Positions 1 through 9,865 of a stretch of DNA of 64,000 nt are shown here, in pieces. The notes beneath the pieces are model-generated. The model was given only the letters and a program-made list of their open reading frames with translations, did not search any database and was not told where the DNA came from. The first letter of the stretch is position 1, and the number at the start of each line of letters is the position of its first letter. Location: NCBI GenBank assembly GCA_947627355.1, contig CANQVX010000001.1, positions 124,001-188,000 on the forward strand, read 5' to 3'. This DNA comes from an uncultured Bacilli bacterium. Its GTDB lineage: Bacteria; Bacillota_I; Bacilli_A; RFN20; CAG-631. Position numbers and translations under genes: made by a program.

Positions 1-2329
1 CTTTAGCATTTTCAATACCAACACGAGAGGCTATTTCTGATACTGTTGCTGGATTATCCCCAGAGATAACTTTAACAGCAACACCATTTTCATTAAACCA
101 TTTAATAGTATCAGCAGCATCTTCACGAATATGGTCTTCTAAAATAAATAAAGCAATAGCTGTATTATTAGATGGAACTTTATCATTTTTAATTGGAGCA
201 TCACTATGAGCAAGCATTAACACACGATAACCAAGTGAGGCTTTTTGATTAACAATTTGCCATAACTTTTTAGATTTACCAGTGTAGACAAATTCTGGAG
301 CACCTAAGATAAATGTACCAATGTTTCCTTCAAAAGTAACAGCTGATAACTTTCTTGCCGAAGAAAATGGTAATGTTATTTGTTTTCGATATTCAACATT
401 GATACCAAATCTATTTTGTAATGCAATAGAAGTTTGGTTATTATCTTCTAAAGCATTCAAGAACGAACCCATAATCTGATCAATATCTAATTTATCATCA
501 TTACCTAAAGTAATAACTTCTTTTACTTTCATAGTACCGTCGGTAATAGTACCGGTTTTATCTAGACATAAGACATCAACTCTTGCAAGCATTTCAATAC
601 AATATAATTCTTGAACTAATGTTTTATGTTTAGCAAGTTTCAAAACACCAACGGCAAGTGCCATACTAGTAAGTAAAAACATACCAGCAGGAATCATACC
701 AATTAAAGAACCAGCAGTTTTAGTAACTGTTGTATAGATAACAAAATCATTGTAATCTTTACTACCCTTAGCATAACCATGTGATCTAAGTTCAAGACTA
801 ACACTGAAAGCTTCAACTGTATCAGTGCTACCAACTAAATCTCTAAAACTAATGGTTGTCATACTATTTCCTTGGCTATCAAACTTTAAAGCATGATGTT
901 CAGCATCACTAGTATAATAAGCATTCTTACCAAGGTTATCAAAGTTATATTCATATAGCATTTCAGCATCACTATCTTGAAATGAAAAATCTTGAATATT
1001 AACTATTGATTTAGCACTAGCTTCATTTGCTAATTTAACCCTCACAACTAGATTACTTAAACCAATGTTTCCTGAAACTTTTTTAGTATAAATAATTTTG
1101 ATTTTATCAATACTATTTAAGATTTCTTGAGGAAATCTATCTTCATTTTCATTAGAATTAGTAGTTAATCTATGTATTTTATAAGTTAAATGATCAATGT
1201 CATCAATTTCACCTAATAAATATTGTTTTTCACTAGTAGTAATGGCATAAACATTAAATTGACCATTAGTATCATATTTAGGATTCAAAGCTTGTTTAGT
1301 TGCTGATTTATAGTTAGTGATACCAACAAATAAGCCTAATGGAATAATAATGATACCAATAGCACTAATAACTAATTTTAAGGATCTTAACAATTCTGAT
1401 TTAGGTTTACTATATCTTTTAGCTTTTGCTTGTAGTTTTTGAATATAGCAATCTTTACCAACTTTATCAACTAAGGCTTTACAACTACCTGATGAAATAA
1501 AACTACCAGCATATAATTGATCACCGATTGTTTTCTTAACAGGTACTGATTCCCCAGTAAGTAAAGCTTCATTAACTTCAATAGTGCCATCTTTAATAAT
1601 ACAATCGACACTAATTTGTTTACCATTTTTTAATATTGTAATATCATCTAAAACTAAATCTTTAACTGATATTTCTTTGGTTTGGCCATCTCTTATAACT
1701 GTTGCAGTAGGAGCTGTTACAATGGTCATCTTATCAATTGTTCGTTTAGCTCTAATTTCTTGATAAATACCAATTGTAGTATTTAAAACTAGAATAAGAA
1801 CAAAGAATAAGTCACCCCAGGAACCAACAAGAATCAAAGCTACAGCAATCAAGATACATAGAATATTAAAGAATGTAAAAATATTGCTAATAAAGATTTG
1901 ACGATATGTTTTTGAATAAGTTTTAGTTGTATTGTTAACTAATTCAGCAGCCACTCTTTCTTGAACTTGAGCTTCACTTAATCCTTCATCTAGATTAGGA
2001 TTAAATCTAGATACAGTATTCGATCTAGATGTTGCTTCAACTTCAGCCATAGTAAGAATTTGTTCGTCTTCATCGTTATTTTTATTAAAAAAAGACTTTC
2101 TTTTTTTCTTTTCTTCTTCTGGTGGTGTTGTTAATTTTCTTTTCTTATTAGCTGCTTCTAACATCTTTTGTTTATAAGCGGCTTCTGCTTCATCACCATC
2201 TTCATCCATGATAATATCAACAGTGTTACATTCATCAATACTAAAGTTTGATGAAGCATTGTCATTATGTTGTTTTAACGTTGATGTTGATTCAATATCA
2301 TCTAATGATTTATTTTCTTTATTTGCCAT
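1..2329 (-). CDS. P-type cation-transporting ATPase (C-terminus truncated by window edge), with large insertion between TM3 and TM4
   Basis: Reverse-strand frame open from ATG at 2329 to window start; encodes VLCLDKTGTITDGTMK (phosphorylation site) and SLIGMIPAGMFLLTSMALAVGVLKLAKHKTLVQE (TM4 region). Not in ORF track because it runs off the edge. Confidence 0.93.
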   Translation of the reverse strand, partial: MANKENKSLDDIESTSTLKQHNDNASSNFSIDECNTVDIIMDEDGDEAEAAYKQKMLEAANKKRKLTTPPEEEKKKRKSFFNKNNDEDEQILTMAEVEATSRSNTVSRFNPNLDEGLSEAQVQERVAAELVNNTTKTYSKTYRQIFISNIFTFFNILCILIAVALILVGSWGDLFFVLILVLNTTIGIYQEIRAKRTIDKMTIVTAPTATVIRDGQTKEISVKDLVLDDITILKNGKQISVDCIIKDGTIEVNEALLTGESVPVKKTIGDQLYAGSFISSGSCKALVDKVGKDCYIQKLQAKAKRYSKPKSELLRSLKLVISAIGIIIIPLGLFVGITNYKSATKQALNPKYDTNGQFNVYAITTSEKQYLLGEIDDIDHLTYKIHRLTTNSNENEDRFPQEILNSIDKIKIIYTKKVSGNIGLSNLVVRVKLANEASAKSIVNIQDFSFQDSDAEMLYEYNFDNLGKNAYYTSDAEHHALKFDSQGNSMTTISFRDLVGSTDTVEAFSVSLELRSHGYAKGSKDYNDFVIYTTVTKTAGSLIGMIPAGMFLLTSMALAVGVLKLAKHKTLVQELYCIEMLARVDVLCLDKTGTITDGTMKVKEVITLGNDDKLDIDQIMGSFLNALEDNNQTSIALQNRFGINVEYRKQITLPFSSARKLSAVTFEGNIGTFILGAPEFVYTGKSKKLWQIVNQKASLGYRVLMLAHSDAPIKNDKVPSNNTAIALFILEDHIREDAADTIKWFNENGVAVKVISGDNPATVSEIASRVGIENAK

Positions 2330-2415
2330 AACCTAACTCCCCCTTCGGGTTACTATTGTTATTTTAATATAAAATAACATGATATTCAAACAAAATATAA
2401 ATAGAATTTAGGAAT

Positions 2416-2464
2416 ATAAAAAAATATCGACAAAAATTAAATAAAAACTTAAAATTTGTCGATA
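2416..2464 (-). terminator. Intrinsic terminator downstream of hemW
   Basis: Inverted repeat TATCGACAAA (2425-2434) / TTTGTCGATA (2455-2464) followed on the minus strand by a T-rich tail. Confidence 0.6.
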
Positions 2465-2470
2465 GAATCA

Positions 2471-3574
2471 TTAATTCATAAAAGAAATCAAGACTTGATT
2501 TAGTAATAAACTACCCTTAAAAGTGGTTTTTAACTTGTTTTTAGTTATTTTTATTAGTTTTTTATCTTCTAATTCTTTGATAATTTTATTGTATCTCTCG
2601 ATAAAATTAACATTATATTTCTTATAAAACCTATCTAGATTTAGCCCTTCATCTAGCCTTAAATATAACATGATTTCTTCAAACATTTTATCTTCTTTAG
2701 TTAACTTGATGATTTCTTTTTGATATTGTTTGTTATTATATAACGTTAAATTCCTAGTATTAGTAAATCTTATATCACCTACATAACCACTAGCATTTAA
2801 ACCAACAGCATCATAATGCATGTTATGCCAATAGACGAGATTATGTTTACATTTATAGTTAGTTTTAGCAAAGTTTGATATTTCATAACGGTTAAAGCCT
2901 TGTTTTTTAAGATAACTATAGATGTATTTATACATCTTGGCTTGTAATTTATTATCTTCTTCTAGATTCTTGAATCTTTGATAGAAAACCGTGTTTTCTT
3001 CAATTATCAAAGAATAATAAGAAATATGTTTAATAGGTAGACTACTAACTATTTCTAAGTCTTCTTTAACATCATCTAGTAATTGAAATGGAAAACCATA
3101 GATCATATCAACATTTATATTTTCAATGTATTTAGAAGCTAATTTAACATTATTTATTGCTTGTTCTTTACTATGTTTTCGATTACATAGACTGATAAAT
3201 GCTTTGTTAAAAGTTTGAATACCGATACTTAATCTATTCACTCCATATTTTTTTATAGTTTCTAGAAATATTTCGTTTATATCTTCAACATTACTTTCAA
3301 TTGAAAATTCATAATTCTTGTTTAACATTTTTTGTAACTTTTCTAGTAGACTTACTAATAATTTGTTATCTAAACAACTAGGAGTTCCTCCACCAATATA
3401 AATGGTATCGTATTTATTATTATTTAAGTTTTCAAGTTCAAAAAAAAGCGACTCAAAATAGTCATTTACAAAATTAGTTTGATAAATAACTTTAGCGAAG
3501 TCGCAATAAGAACATATTTGTTTACAAAAAGGAATATGAACATAAAGAGCTGTTGGATTAGACTTCATCTTCAT
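2471..3574 (-). CDS. hemW: Radical SAM protein HemW-like (coproporphyrinogen III oxidase-like / heme chaperone)
   Basis: YVHIPFCKQICSYCDF radical SAM CxxxCxxC, IYIGGGTPS, SIGIQTF; start refined to the ATG after GAAGGAAA RBS. Confidence 0.9.
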   Translation of the reverse strand: MKMKSNPTALYVHIPFCKQICSYCDFAKVIYQTNFVNDYFESLFFELENLNNNKYDTIYIGGGTPSCLDNKLLVSLLEKLQKMLNKNYEFSIESNVEDINEIFLETIKKYGVNRLSIGIQTFNKAFISLCNRKHSKEQAINNVKLASKYIENINVDMIYGFPFQLLDDVKEDLEIVSSLPIKHISYYSLIIEENTVFYQRFKNLEEDNKLQAKMYKYIYSYLKKQGFNRYEISNFAKTNYKCKHNLVYWHNMHYDAVGLNASGYVGDIRFTNTRNLTLYNNKQYQKEIIKLTKEDKMFEEIMLYLRLDEGLNLDRFYKKYNVNFIERYNKIIKELEDKKLIKITKNKLKTTFKGSLLLNQVLISFMN

Positions 3575-3773
3575 AATCTTTTCCTTCTTCAACCTTTTCT
3601 TCTTGAATTAAAAGATCTAAGTTGGATTTCATTTTTTCCTCTTCTTCTTTTGTATATACACCTATTTTTGCTTTCTTTCTAATAATCCAAGCAACTAAGA
3701 TTAAAGCACCAACAACAAGAACGACAATAATATAACCTGCTAGTCCCCCTGGTTCAATTGCAAATGGTAACAT
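3558..3773 (-). CDS. Small single-TM protein of unknown function
   Basis: 71 aa ORF with one hydrophobic segment (YIIVVLVVGALILVAWII) then charged tail; overlaps hemW start. Confidence 0.6.
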   Translation of the reverse strand: MLPFAIEPGGLAGYIIVVLVVGALILVAWIIRKKAKIGVYTKEEEEKMKSNLDLLIQEEKVEEGKDYEDEV

Positions 3774-3817
3774 TTAAATTCATCTCCTATTAACTAATTA
3801 TACACCTTTTAAAATAA

Positions 3818-5632
3818 TTATTCATCATCAACCGATAGAACTGTCATAAATGCTTCTTGAGGTATATCAACATTACCAATCTTTTTCATTCTCTTTTTAC
3901 CTTCTTTTTGTTTTTCTAGAAGTTTTTTCTTTCTGGTAATGTCACCACCATAACATTTAGCTAGTACATCTTTACGATAAGCTGCGATTGTTTCTCTAGC
4001 AATAACTTTTCCATTAATTGCAGCTTGAATTGGTACTTCAAATTGTTGTCTTGGTATGATTTTACGTAATCTTTGACAAATAATACGACCACGATTATAA
4101 GCAAAATCACGATGGACAATACAACTAAGAGCATCAATAACATGATTGTTTAGTAAGATATCCATCTTACATAACTTGCTTGCCTTGTATTCATCTAAGG
4201 TATAATCAAACGAAGCATAACCTCTAGAACATGATTTGAGTCTGTCAAAGAAGTTATAAACAATTTCTGCTAGCGGTAAATGATAAATCAAATTCATTCG
4301 ATTATCATCGATATATTTAAGATCAACATAAATACCTCGTTTTTGTTGACATAATTCCATTAAAGGACCGATGTATTCTTGAGGTGTCATGATGTTTGCA
4401 AGAACATATGGTTCTTCAATTCTTTCAATCTTTTGAATATCTGGAAGTTTAGCTGGATTATCAAGGGCTATCATGCTGCCATCAGTTAAATAAACATGAT
4501 AGATAACTGATGGTGCTGTGGCAACTAAATTTAGGTTATATTCTCTTTCTAGCCTTTCTTGAATAACATCCATATGTAAAAGACCTAGAAAGCCACATCT
4601 AAAACCAAACCCTAAAGCTTGTGATGTTTCGTTTTCATATTGTAAAGCTGCATCGTTAAGTTTAAGTTTTTCTAAGGAATCTTTTAGTTCTTGATAATCT
4701 TGAGCATTTACAGGATAAAGGCCACAAAAGACCATTGAATTAAGTGGTCGATAACCAGGTAAAGGTTCACTTACACCATTTTCAGCATAAGTAATGGTAT
4801 CACCAACATGAACATCCTTAACAGTCTTAATAGAAGCAGCAATATAGCCTACTTCACCAGCAACCAAACAATCTTTTTTAACTTCTTTTGGTGTATGAAC
4901 TCCAACTTCAACAACTTCAAAGACAGCATTAGTTGCCATCATCTTGATTTTATCGCCTATTTTAACTGTTCCATCAAAGATTCTAACAAAAACAACAACA
5001 CCTCGATATTGATCATAAAAAGAATCAAATATCAAAGCTTGTAATGGTTTATTAATACCACCTTTTGGACTAGGAACATGTTTAATAACAGCTTCTAATA
5101 CATCTTCAACATTTAAGCCCGTTTTTGCTGATATTAATGGGGCATCTTCACATGATAAACCTATGACTTTCTCGATAGATTCTTTAACTCTATCAGGATC
5201 AGCGTTAGGTAAATCAATCTTATTTATAACTGGAATTATTTCAAGATTATTATCTAAGGCTAGATAAACATTAGCAAGGGTTTGTGCTTCAATTCCTTGA
5301 GAAGCATCAACAACTAGAATAGCACCTTCGCAAGCGGCTAGTGATCTAGATACTTCATAAGTGAAATCGACATGCCCTGGAGTATCTATTAAATGCAAGG
5401 TGTATTCTTGATTATCTTTAGCTTTATATTTTAATTGAATGGCATTTAGTTTGATGGTGATTCCTCTTTCTCTTTCTAAATCCATTTCATCTAATATTTG
5501 TTCTTTCATTTCTCTTTTTTGAACTGTATTAGTGATTTCAAGTATTCTATCAGCAAGAGTTGATTTTCCATGGTCAATATGAGCAATAATAGAAAAATTG
5601 CGGATTTTTGATTGATCTATACTCATATTTCC
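3818..5632 (-). CDS. lepA: Elongation factor 4 (LepA)
   Basis: [42 protein letters not shown], and LepA C-terminal domain; start approximate, refined downstream of the ORF-track start. Confidence 0.95.
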   Translation of the reverse strand, partial: GNMSIDQSKIRNFSIIAHIDHGKSTLADRILEITNTVQKREMKEQILDEMDLERERGITIKLNAIQLKYKAKDNQEYTLHLIDTPGHVDFTYEVSRSLAACEGAILVVDASQGIEAQTLANVYLALDNNLEIIPVINKIDLPNADPDRVKESIEKVIGLSCEDAPLISAKTGLNVEDVLEAVIKHVPSPKGGINKPLQALIFDSFYDQYRGVVVFVRIFDGTVKIGDKIKMMATNAVFEVVEVGVHTPKEVKKDCLVAGEVGYIAASIKTVKDVHVGDTITYAENGVSEPLPGYRPLNSMVFCGLYPVNAQDYQELKDSLEKLKLNDAALQYENETSQALGFGFRCGFLGLLHMDVIQERLEREYNLNLVATAPSVIYHVYLTDGSMIALDNPAKLPDIQKIERIEEPYVLANIMTPQEYIGPLMELCQQKRGIYVDLKYIDDNRMNLIYHLPLAEIVYNFFDRLKSCSRGYASFDYTLDEYKASKLCKMDILLNNHVIDALSCIVHRDFAYNRGRIICQRLRKIIPRQQFEVPIQAAINGKVIARETIAAYRKDVLAKCYGGDITRKKKLLEKQKEGKKRMKKIGNVDIPQEAFMTVLSVDDE

Positions 5633-5738
5633 CATCTCCTTTTTAAGCCAACTAATTATAACATTATTTAAAATCAATAACAATAACACGACTTTAGTTT
5701 GTTAATGGAATACTAACATGTTTCCAATTAATTTGAGC

Positions 5739-5776
5739 ATAAAAAAACCGAGATATAAACCTCGATTTTTTTATAC
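5739..5776. terminator. Bidirectional intrinsic terminator downstream of the Abi gene
   Basis: ATAAAAAAACCGAG-ATATAAAC-CTCGATTTTTTTAT: long stem with A/T tails on both sides. Confidence 0.85.
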
Positions 5777-5856
5777 TCCCGAAAAAACTTAAAACTCCAT
5801 CGTAATAGAGTCTCTAAAAAAAATGCCGCACCATTTTTTCCCACGATTATAAAGTA

Positions 5857-6867
5857 TCAAAAAAAAGCACGCTTGTCAATCTGATTTTTAAAATTTTTTT
5901 TGACAATTTTATTGAAGTAATGATACACAGATTTTAAAAGATCATTCTTTGCGTAATATTTTTTGTTTAAAACTATTCTGCCATAAAATAACTCGTTGAT
6001 TTCTTCACACACATATTGTTTAATTCCATCACTAGTTACGATTTCATTGAACAAATACAAAGCACATGTCATTTGCATTATTACTGAATTTTTAAGTTTC
6101 TTGTCTCTTATTTTTTTGCATATCCCGCATTGATTTAAGTAATCAACAATTAAATCACTAAATCTTTTGTTGTTATCTTTCGCATCAAGATTAGATAATA
6201 TACATGAATTGTGTGCTACAGCATTTCTTAGGTTTTTTACTTCTTTTAAAATCTTAAAATATTTCTTGTCTTCTAAATTATAGTAGTTAGTGAAAAATTT
6301 AAAAAATCTTATTAGTTCGCCAAAAGAAATTAGTTCAAAAAATATCCATATTGGAAGATTTTCTATTTTTTTGTCTTCTTGCAAATTATATTGAGAAAAT
6401 ATATGTCTATAATATTCACTATCCTTTTTCATCATAATGTTTTCGTGGGTTCTTTTAGGATATTGAGTGTCATTATAATCTTTATCAAGAAACAGATTTA
6501 CAATATTATAGCCATCTTCTTCAGACATTGACTCAATTGTGTTTATTATTCTGAGTTTTAAATAATGTTCAATGCTTGTAGTTATATAAAAAAATAAACG
6601 TCTGACTCGATAATCGATTATTGCTAAATCTTTTAGGTAAGCAAAATCCAAATTTATGTATTTATCTTTTAGCTCACCATATTTATAAACCTCAAAATTG
6701 CTTTTAAATGATGCTACTTTGTAATAATAATTGTTATTAATCAAATATTTTATAGCATCTTCTTCACTACAAATTGCAAACTTAACATTCTCTTCAATCA
6801 AATGTTGAATCATTTCAGGTATACTTAACATTTTTTCTAGTGTATTTACTGCTGTAATTGCATCCAT
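5857..6867 (-). CDS. Abi_2 / AbiD-AbiF-type abortive infection protein with HEPN-like RNase motif
   Basis: EDAIKYLINNNYYYKVASFK, DYRVRRLFFYITTSIEHYLKLRI and a HEPN-like Rx4H motif (LRNAVAHNS) match the Abi_2 family architecture. Confidence 0.82.
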   Translation of the reverse strand: MDAITAVNTLEKMLSIPEMIQHLIEENVKFAICSEEDAIKYLINNNYYYKVASFKSNFEVYKYGELKDKYINLDFAYLKDLAIIDYRVRRLFFYITTSIEHYLKLRIINTIESMSEEDGYNIVNLFLDKDYNDTQYPKRTHENIMMKKDSEYYRHIFSQYNLQEDKKIENLPIWIFFELISFGELIRFFKFFTNYYNLEDKKYFKILKEVKNLRNAVAHNSCILSNLDAKDNNKRFSDLIVDYLNQCGICKKIRDKKLKNSVIMQMTCALYLFNEIVTSDGIKQYVCEEINELFYGRIVLNKKYYAKNDLLKSVYHYFNKIVKKNFKNQIDKRAFF

Positions 6868-7022
6868 TTTCTCACCTCCTTTTTCATATTAAATTATATA
6901 ACATTTTTAGCAGAAAAAGAAAGATGAAAGTATTGAAAATTTGTCGAGAGAAACGTGGAAAATCGCGAAACTGAGCCGAAAAAATTATGAGAAAAAATTG
7001 ATAAATTTTTGATTGATTTTTG

Positions 7023-7051
7023 ATAATATTTTGTCGCTTTTTTTATTGCAA
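7023..7051 (-). promoter_or_regulatory. Strong putative promoter ~160 bp upstream of the Abi gene
   Basis: Minus strand TTGCAA - 17 nt - TATTAT. Confidence 0.5.
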
Positions 7052-7114
7052 TTTTAATTTTTTTCTTTAATTTTTTAACATACAATTATAAAATTACAAA
7101 TGAGGTGGAAAACT

Positions 7115-7366
7115 ATGTTTTATCGTAAAATAATTGGTGTTAGAAGTGATCTAGGAATGACTCAAGAAGAAATGGCTAATTATCTAAACATTAGTGTTCG
7201 TTCATATCGAAACAAAGAAAAAGGAACTAGACCATTTACTCAAGTAGAATTAATCTTAATTCTTCAAAAAGCAAAATTAAGTTATGAAGATGCTGGTAAA
7301 ATCTTCCTTTGTCCTGAATCTAACAAAGAATTATATGAAAACTTTATAAATAAATATATTGTCTAG
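7115..7366 (+). CDS. XRE-type helix-turn-helix transcriptional regulator (small)
   Basis: RKIIGVRSDLGMTQEEMANYLNISVRSYRNKEKGTRPFTQVELILI; start placed at the second ATG, after GAGGTGG RBS. Confidence 0.8.
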   Translation: MFYRKIIGVRSDLGMTQEEMANYLNISVRSYRNKEKGTRPFTQVELILILQKAKLSYEDAGKIFLCPESNKELYENFINKYIV

Positions 7367-7415
7367 CATATATTTATATTTCTTTTCATATCATGGATAT
7401 GAGGAGAGATAAAAC

Positions 7416-7913
7416 ATGTATAGAGAAATATTAACCAAAGCAATCATTGCTAAAGGAAACAAAGAATTCAAAGACACACAAACACTTCAAGTAGAAGACA
7501 ATATTTCAAGAACCTTAGGTTGTTGGGTTATCAATCATAAAAGTGAAATTGTAAGAGATAATAATACCATCTATGTTGAAGGTAGTTATCAAGTCTATGT
7601 CTGGTATGGTATCAATCAAGATAGTGATTGTAAGCTAATAAATCAAATATTTAATTTCAAAGATGAAATACCATATGTATTTAATGATGAAAAAGATGAT
7701 TTGACCGATAAAAACGAAATAAAGAAATATGTAACCAAACAACCAATTTGTATCAAACTTGAAAACATAGATAATAATATAGTGGTATCTATTGAAAGAG
7801 CTTATAGTATTGATATCATAGGTGAAACTAAGTTTACAATAAAAGTTAATGAACCAATTGATAACAAAGAAATAAACAATATCAATACCGATTACATAAT
7901 TGATAAAAAATAA
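7416..7913 (+). CDS. CotE-like outer spore coat protein homologue
   Basis: MYREILTKAIIAKGNKEF...LGCWVINHKSEI...VEGSYQVYVWYGIN...QPICIKLEN...VSIERAYSIDIIGETKFTIKV aligns by eye along the length of Bacillus CotE (YREIITKAVVAKG..., WIINHKY, EGYYDINVWYS, VVGETKV). Confidence 0.8.
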   Translation: MYREILTKAIIAKGNKEFKDTQTLQVEDNISRTLGCWVINHKSEIVRDNNTIYVEGSYQVYVWYGINQDSDCKLINQIFNFKDEIPYVFNDEKDDLTDKNEIKKYVTKQPICIKLENIDNNIVVSIERAYSIDIIGETKFTIKVNEPIDNKEINNINTDYIIDKK

Positions 7914-7920
7914 TTATTTT

Positions 7921-7944
7921 AGCCCTATTTTATGGGCTTTTTTT
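7921..7944 (+). terminator. Intrinsic terminator after cotE-like gene
   Basis: AGCCC-TATTTTAT-GGGCT + T7. Confidence 0.85.
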
Positions 7945-8011
7945 AATATTTGCTACATTGACTAAAGCTATTATTTTTTTTATAATGTTTTTGGAATTTG
8001 GAGATAAAAAC

Positions 8012-8476
8012 ATGATAAATGATAAAACTATTCAAGATATCAAAAAGATAAATAAAATTGTACTTGTAAAAATGTTAAGTGCTTTGTTTTTGTTTGTCTT
8101 ATTATTTATTATAGTTTTAGTATTCCAATCAAGAAAAACTGAAAAGATATTTTATCTTCTAGGTGGTTTAGTTGGTGGTCTCTTTTTATGTTTTTTTGCT
8201 TATTATCTAACCATGGATTATCTACCTAACAATAGAAAAATAAAATTATATAATAGATTACTAGAAATTCCAGTTAAACACGAAACCTATAAAATAGTAG
8301 AAAGCATTGGAAAAGTATCTTATGATGGCGTTAGATTCAATGGATATCATGGAATCATAAATGACAAAGTTTATCAAATATTAGTTGATGAAAATAATAG
8401 TCTAGAAATAGATAAAACATATGATTTAGAACTTGTTCATCAAGTACTAATAAGAGGGGAAATCAAAAATGACTAA
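8012..8476 (+). CDS. Membrane protein of unknown function (two TM segments)
   Basis: Two N-terminal hydrophobic helices; start refined to MINDKTIQDIKK after GGAG RBS. Confidence 0.6.
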   Translation: MINDKTIQDIKKINKIVLVKMLSALFLFVLLFIIVLVFQSRKTEKIFYLLGGLVGGLFLCFFAYYLTMDYLPNNRKIKLYNRLLEIPVKHETYKIVESIGKVSYDGVRFNGYHGIINDKVYQILVDENNSLEIDKTYDLELVHQVLIRGEIKND

Positions 8477-9071
8477 AGAGAAAGTAAAAACATTCTTTCA
8501 ATATCGAATGTGGTTAGTATTACTAATCTTTCTTTTTACCTTTGTTTCTTTTTATTGGATTTTGAATGCTTTAAATGCCTATAAACCAGAAGAAAAGTTT
8601 TCTTTGTTTGCTGAATGTTATGGCTTAAATGATAAAGAAAGTTTCGATTCTATCGACAAATTGTTAGAAGATAAGAAAATTCCCGAATTCAATTATTATC
8701 TATATTCACCTGATAATAAAGATATAGCAAGTTACTATAGTAAGTTTGGTTCAAAAAGTGACCTAATAATTCTTAAAGAAAGCGATCTAGATGAAATGGA
8801 AGATACCATTACAAATAATTTCATGATTCTAGATGATATGTTAGATGGTTCATATCAATATTATAAATACGCTACTAACTCTTATGCTTTAAAGGTTTAT
8901 TCTTATAATGATGATAGTTATAACCAAACTATCAAACTATCATCAATGCTTAACTTTGAAAACGAAAGTCAAGATAACTACTATTTATTAATAAATAACA
9001 AAAGTGTTCATTTTAATAAGAAAACTACTGCCGGTTATTTAGTATTAGATAGTTTACTTACTAAGGAGTAA
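8469..9071 (+). CDS. Single-TM extracytoplasmic protein of unknown function
   Basis: N-terminal signal-anchor (MWLVLLIFLFTFVSFYWIL); overlaps the preceding ORF by 8 bp (operon). Confidence 0.6.
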   Translation: MTKEKVKTFFQYRMWLVLLIFLFTFVSFYWILNALNAYKPEEKFSLFAECYGLNDKESFDSIDKLLEDKKIPEFNYYLYSPDNKDIASYYSKFGSKSDLIILKESDLDEMEDTITNNFMILDDMLDGSYQYYKYATNSYALKVYSYNDDSYNQTIKLSSMLNFENESQDNYYLLINNKSVHFNKKTTAGYLVLDSLLTKE

Positions 9072-9076
9072 TCAAT

Positions 9077-9865
9077 ATGGAAGATAGACTGCCAAGAACT
9101 AGAAAAGAATTATTGAAAGACATCTTAAGATATCGTTTTTTAGATATTGTTGTTTTGAGTCTTCTCATGGGTTTGTTTTTTGTCGTTAGAATCGTACTTA
9201 TTTTATTTGTTGAAACAACTTTTCTAAGTGAAGTTAATATCTTTAATAGTCTAATTAAATATGTTTTGAATATCATATCTTTTATTATCTTTTTCCTAGG
9301 ACTTGGTGGGGCTTTTTATTTTACTAAGAAGCTTGCTTGGTCTGAAGGAAGCAACATAAGAAGAGATTTCTTTGAAGGAGTCTTCAAAAACGCTAAAAAG
9401 TCCGTTTTGTCCGGCATTATTTTGGGTTTTATCTATGGTGGTATTCATTTACTTGGCGACTTTTTTAGTGTAACTAGCGTCTTTTCTTATCAAGTTGAAT
9501 ATGTCTTTTTAGGCATCAGTTATGCCTTTTTTATCTTACTTGCTTGTGCTTGCTTTTATGTCTTAACTCAATCAATGATTTATGAAGATAAATTTATTCA
9601 TTTATTTATCAATGGTATCAAATTCAGTCTAGGAAACGGACTTAAAACCATATTATGTTTATTACTACTATTTCCATTAATCTTAATTGAATTCTTTAAT
9701 AACGAAATTGTCTTTTTAATTGCTTTTTGTCTATTAGTATTTTTCTTATTTGGTCTATTTATTATTTCATTTACATTGATTTCTCATGAATTATTTGATA
9801 AAACTATCAATGCTAAACAATATCAAGAAATAATTAAGAAAGGACTTAAAAAAGATGAAGATTAA
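9077..9865 (+). CDS. Polytopic membrane protein of unknown function
   Basis: 262 aa, about six hydrophobic segments; overlaps the next gene start. Confidence 0.6.
   Translation: MEDRLPRTRKELLKDILRYRFLDIVVLSLLMGLFFVVRIVLILFVETTFLSEVNIFNSLIKYVLNIISFIIFFLGLGGAFYFTKKLAWSEGSNIRRDFFEGVFKNAKKSVLSGIILGFIYGGIHLLGDFFSVTSVFSYQVEYVFLGISYAFFILLACACFYVLTQSMIYEDKFIHLFINGIKFSLGNGLKTILCLLLLFPLILIEFFNNEIVFLIAFCLLVFFLFGLFIISFTLISHELFDKTINAKQYQEIIKKGLKKDED

Noticed and set aside
6894-7085. 63-aa minus-strand ORF upstream of the Abi gene
   Set aside because: Low-complexity Lys-rich translation of AT-rich DNA; the region is better read as promoter/possible ncRNA.
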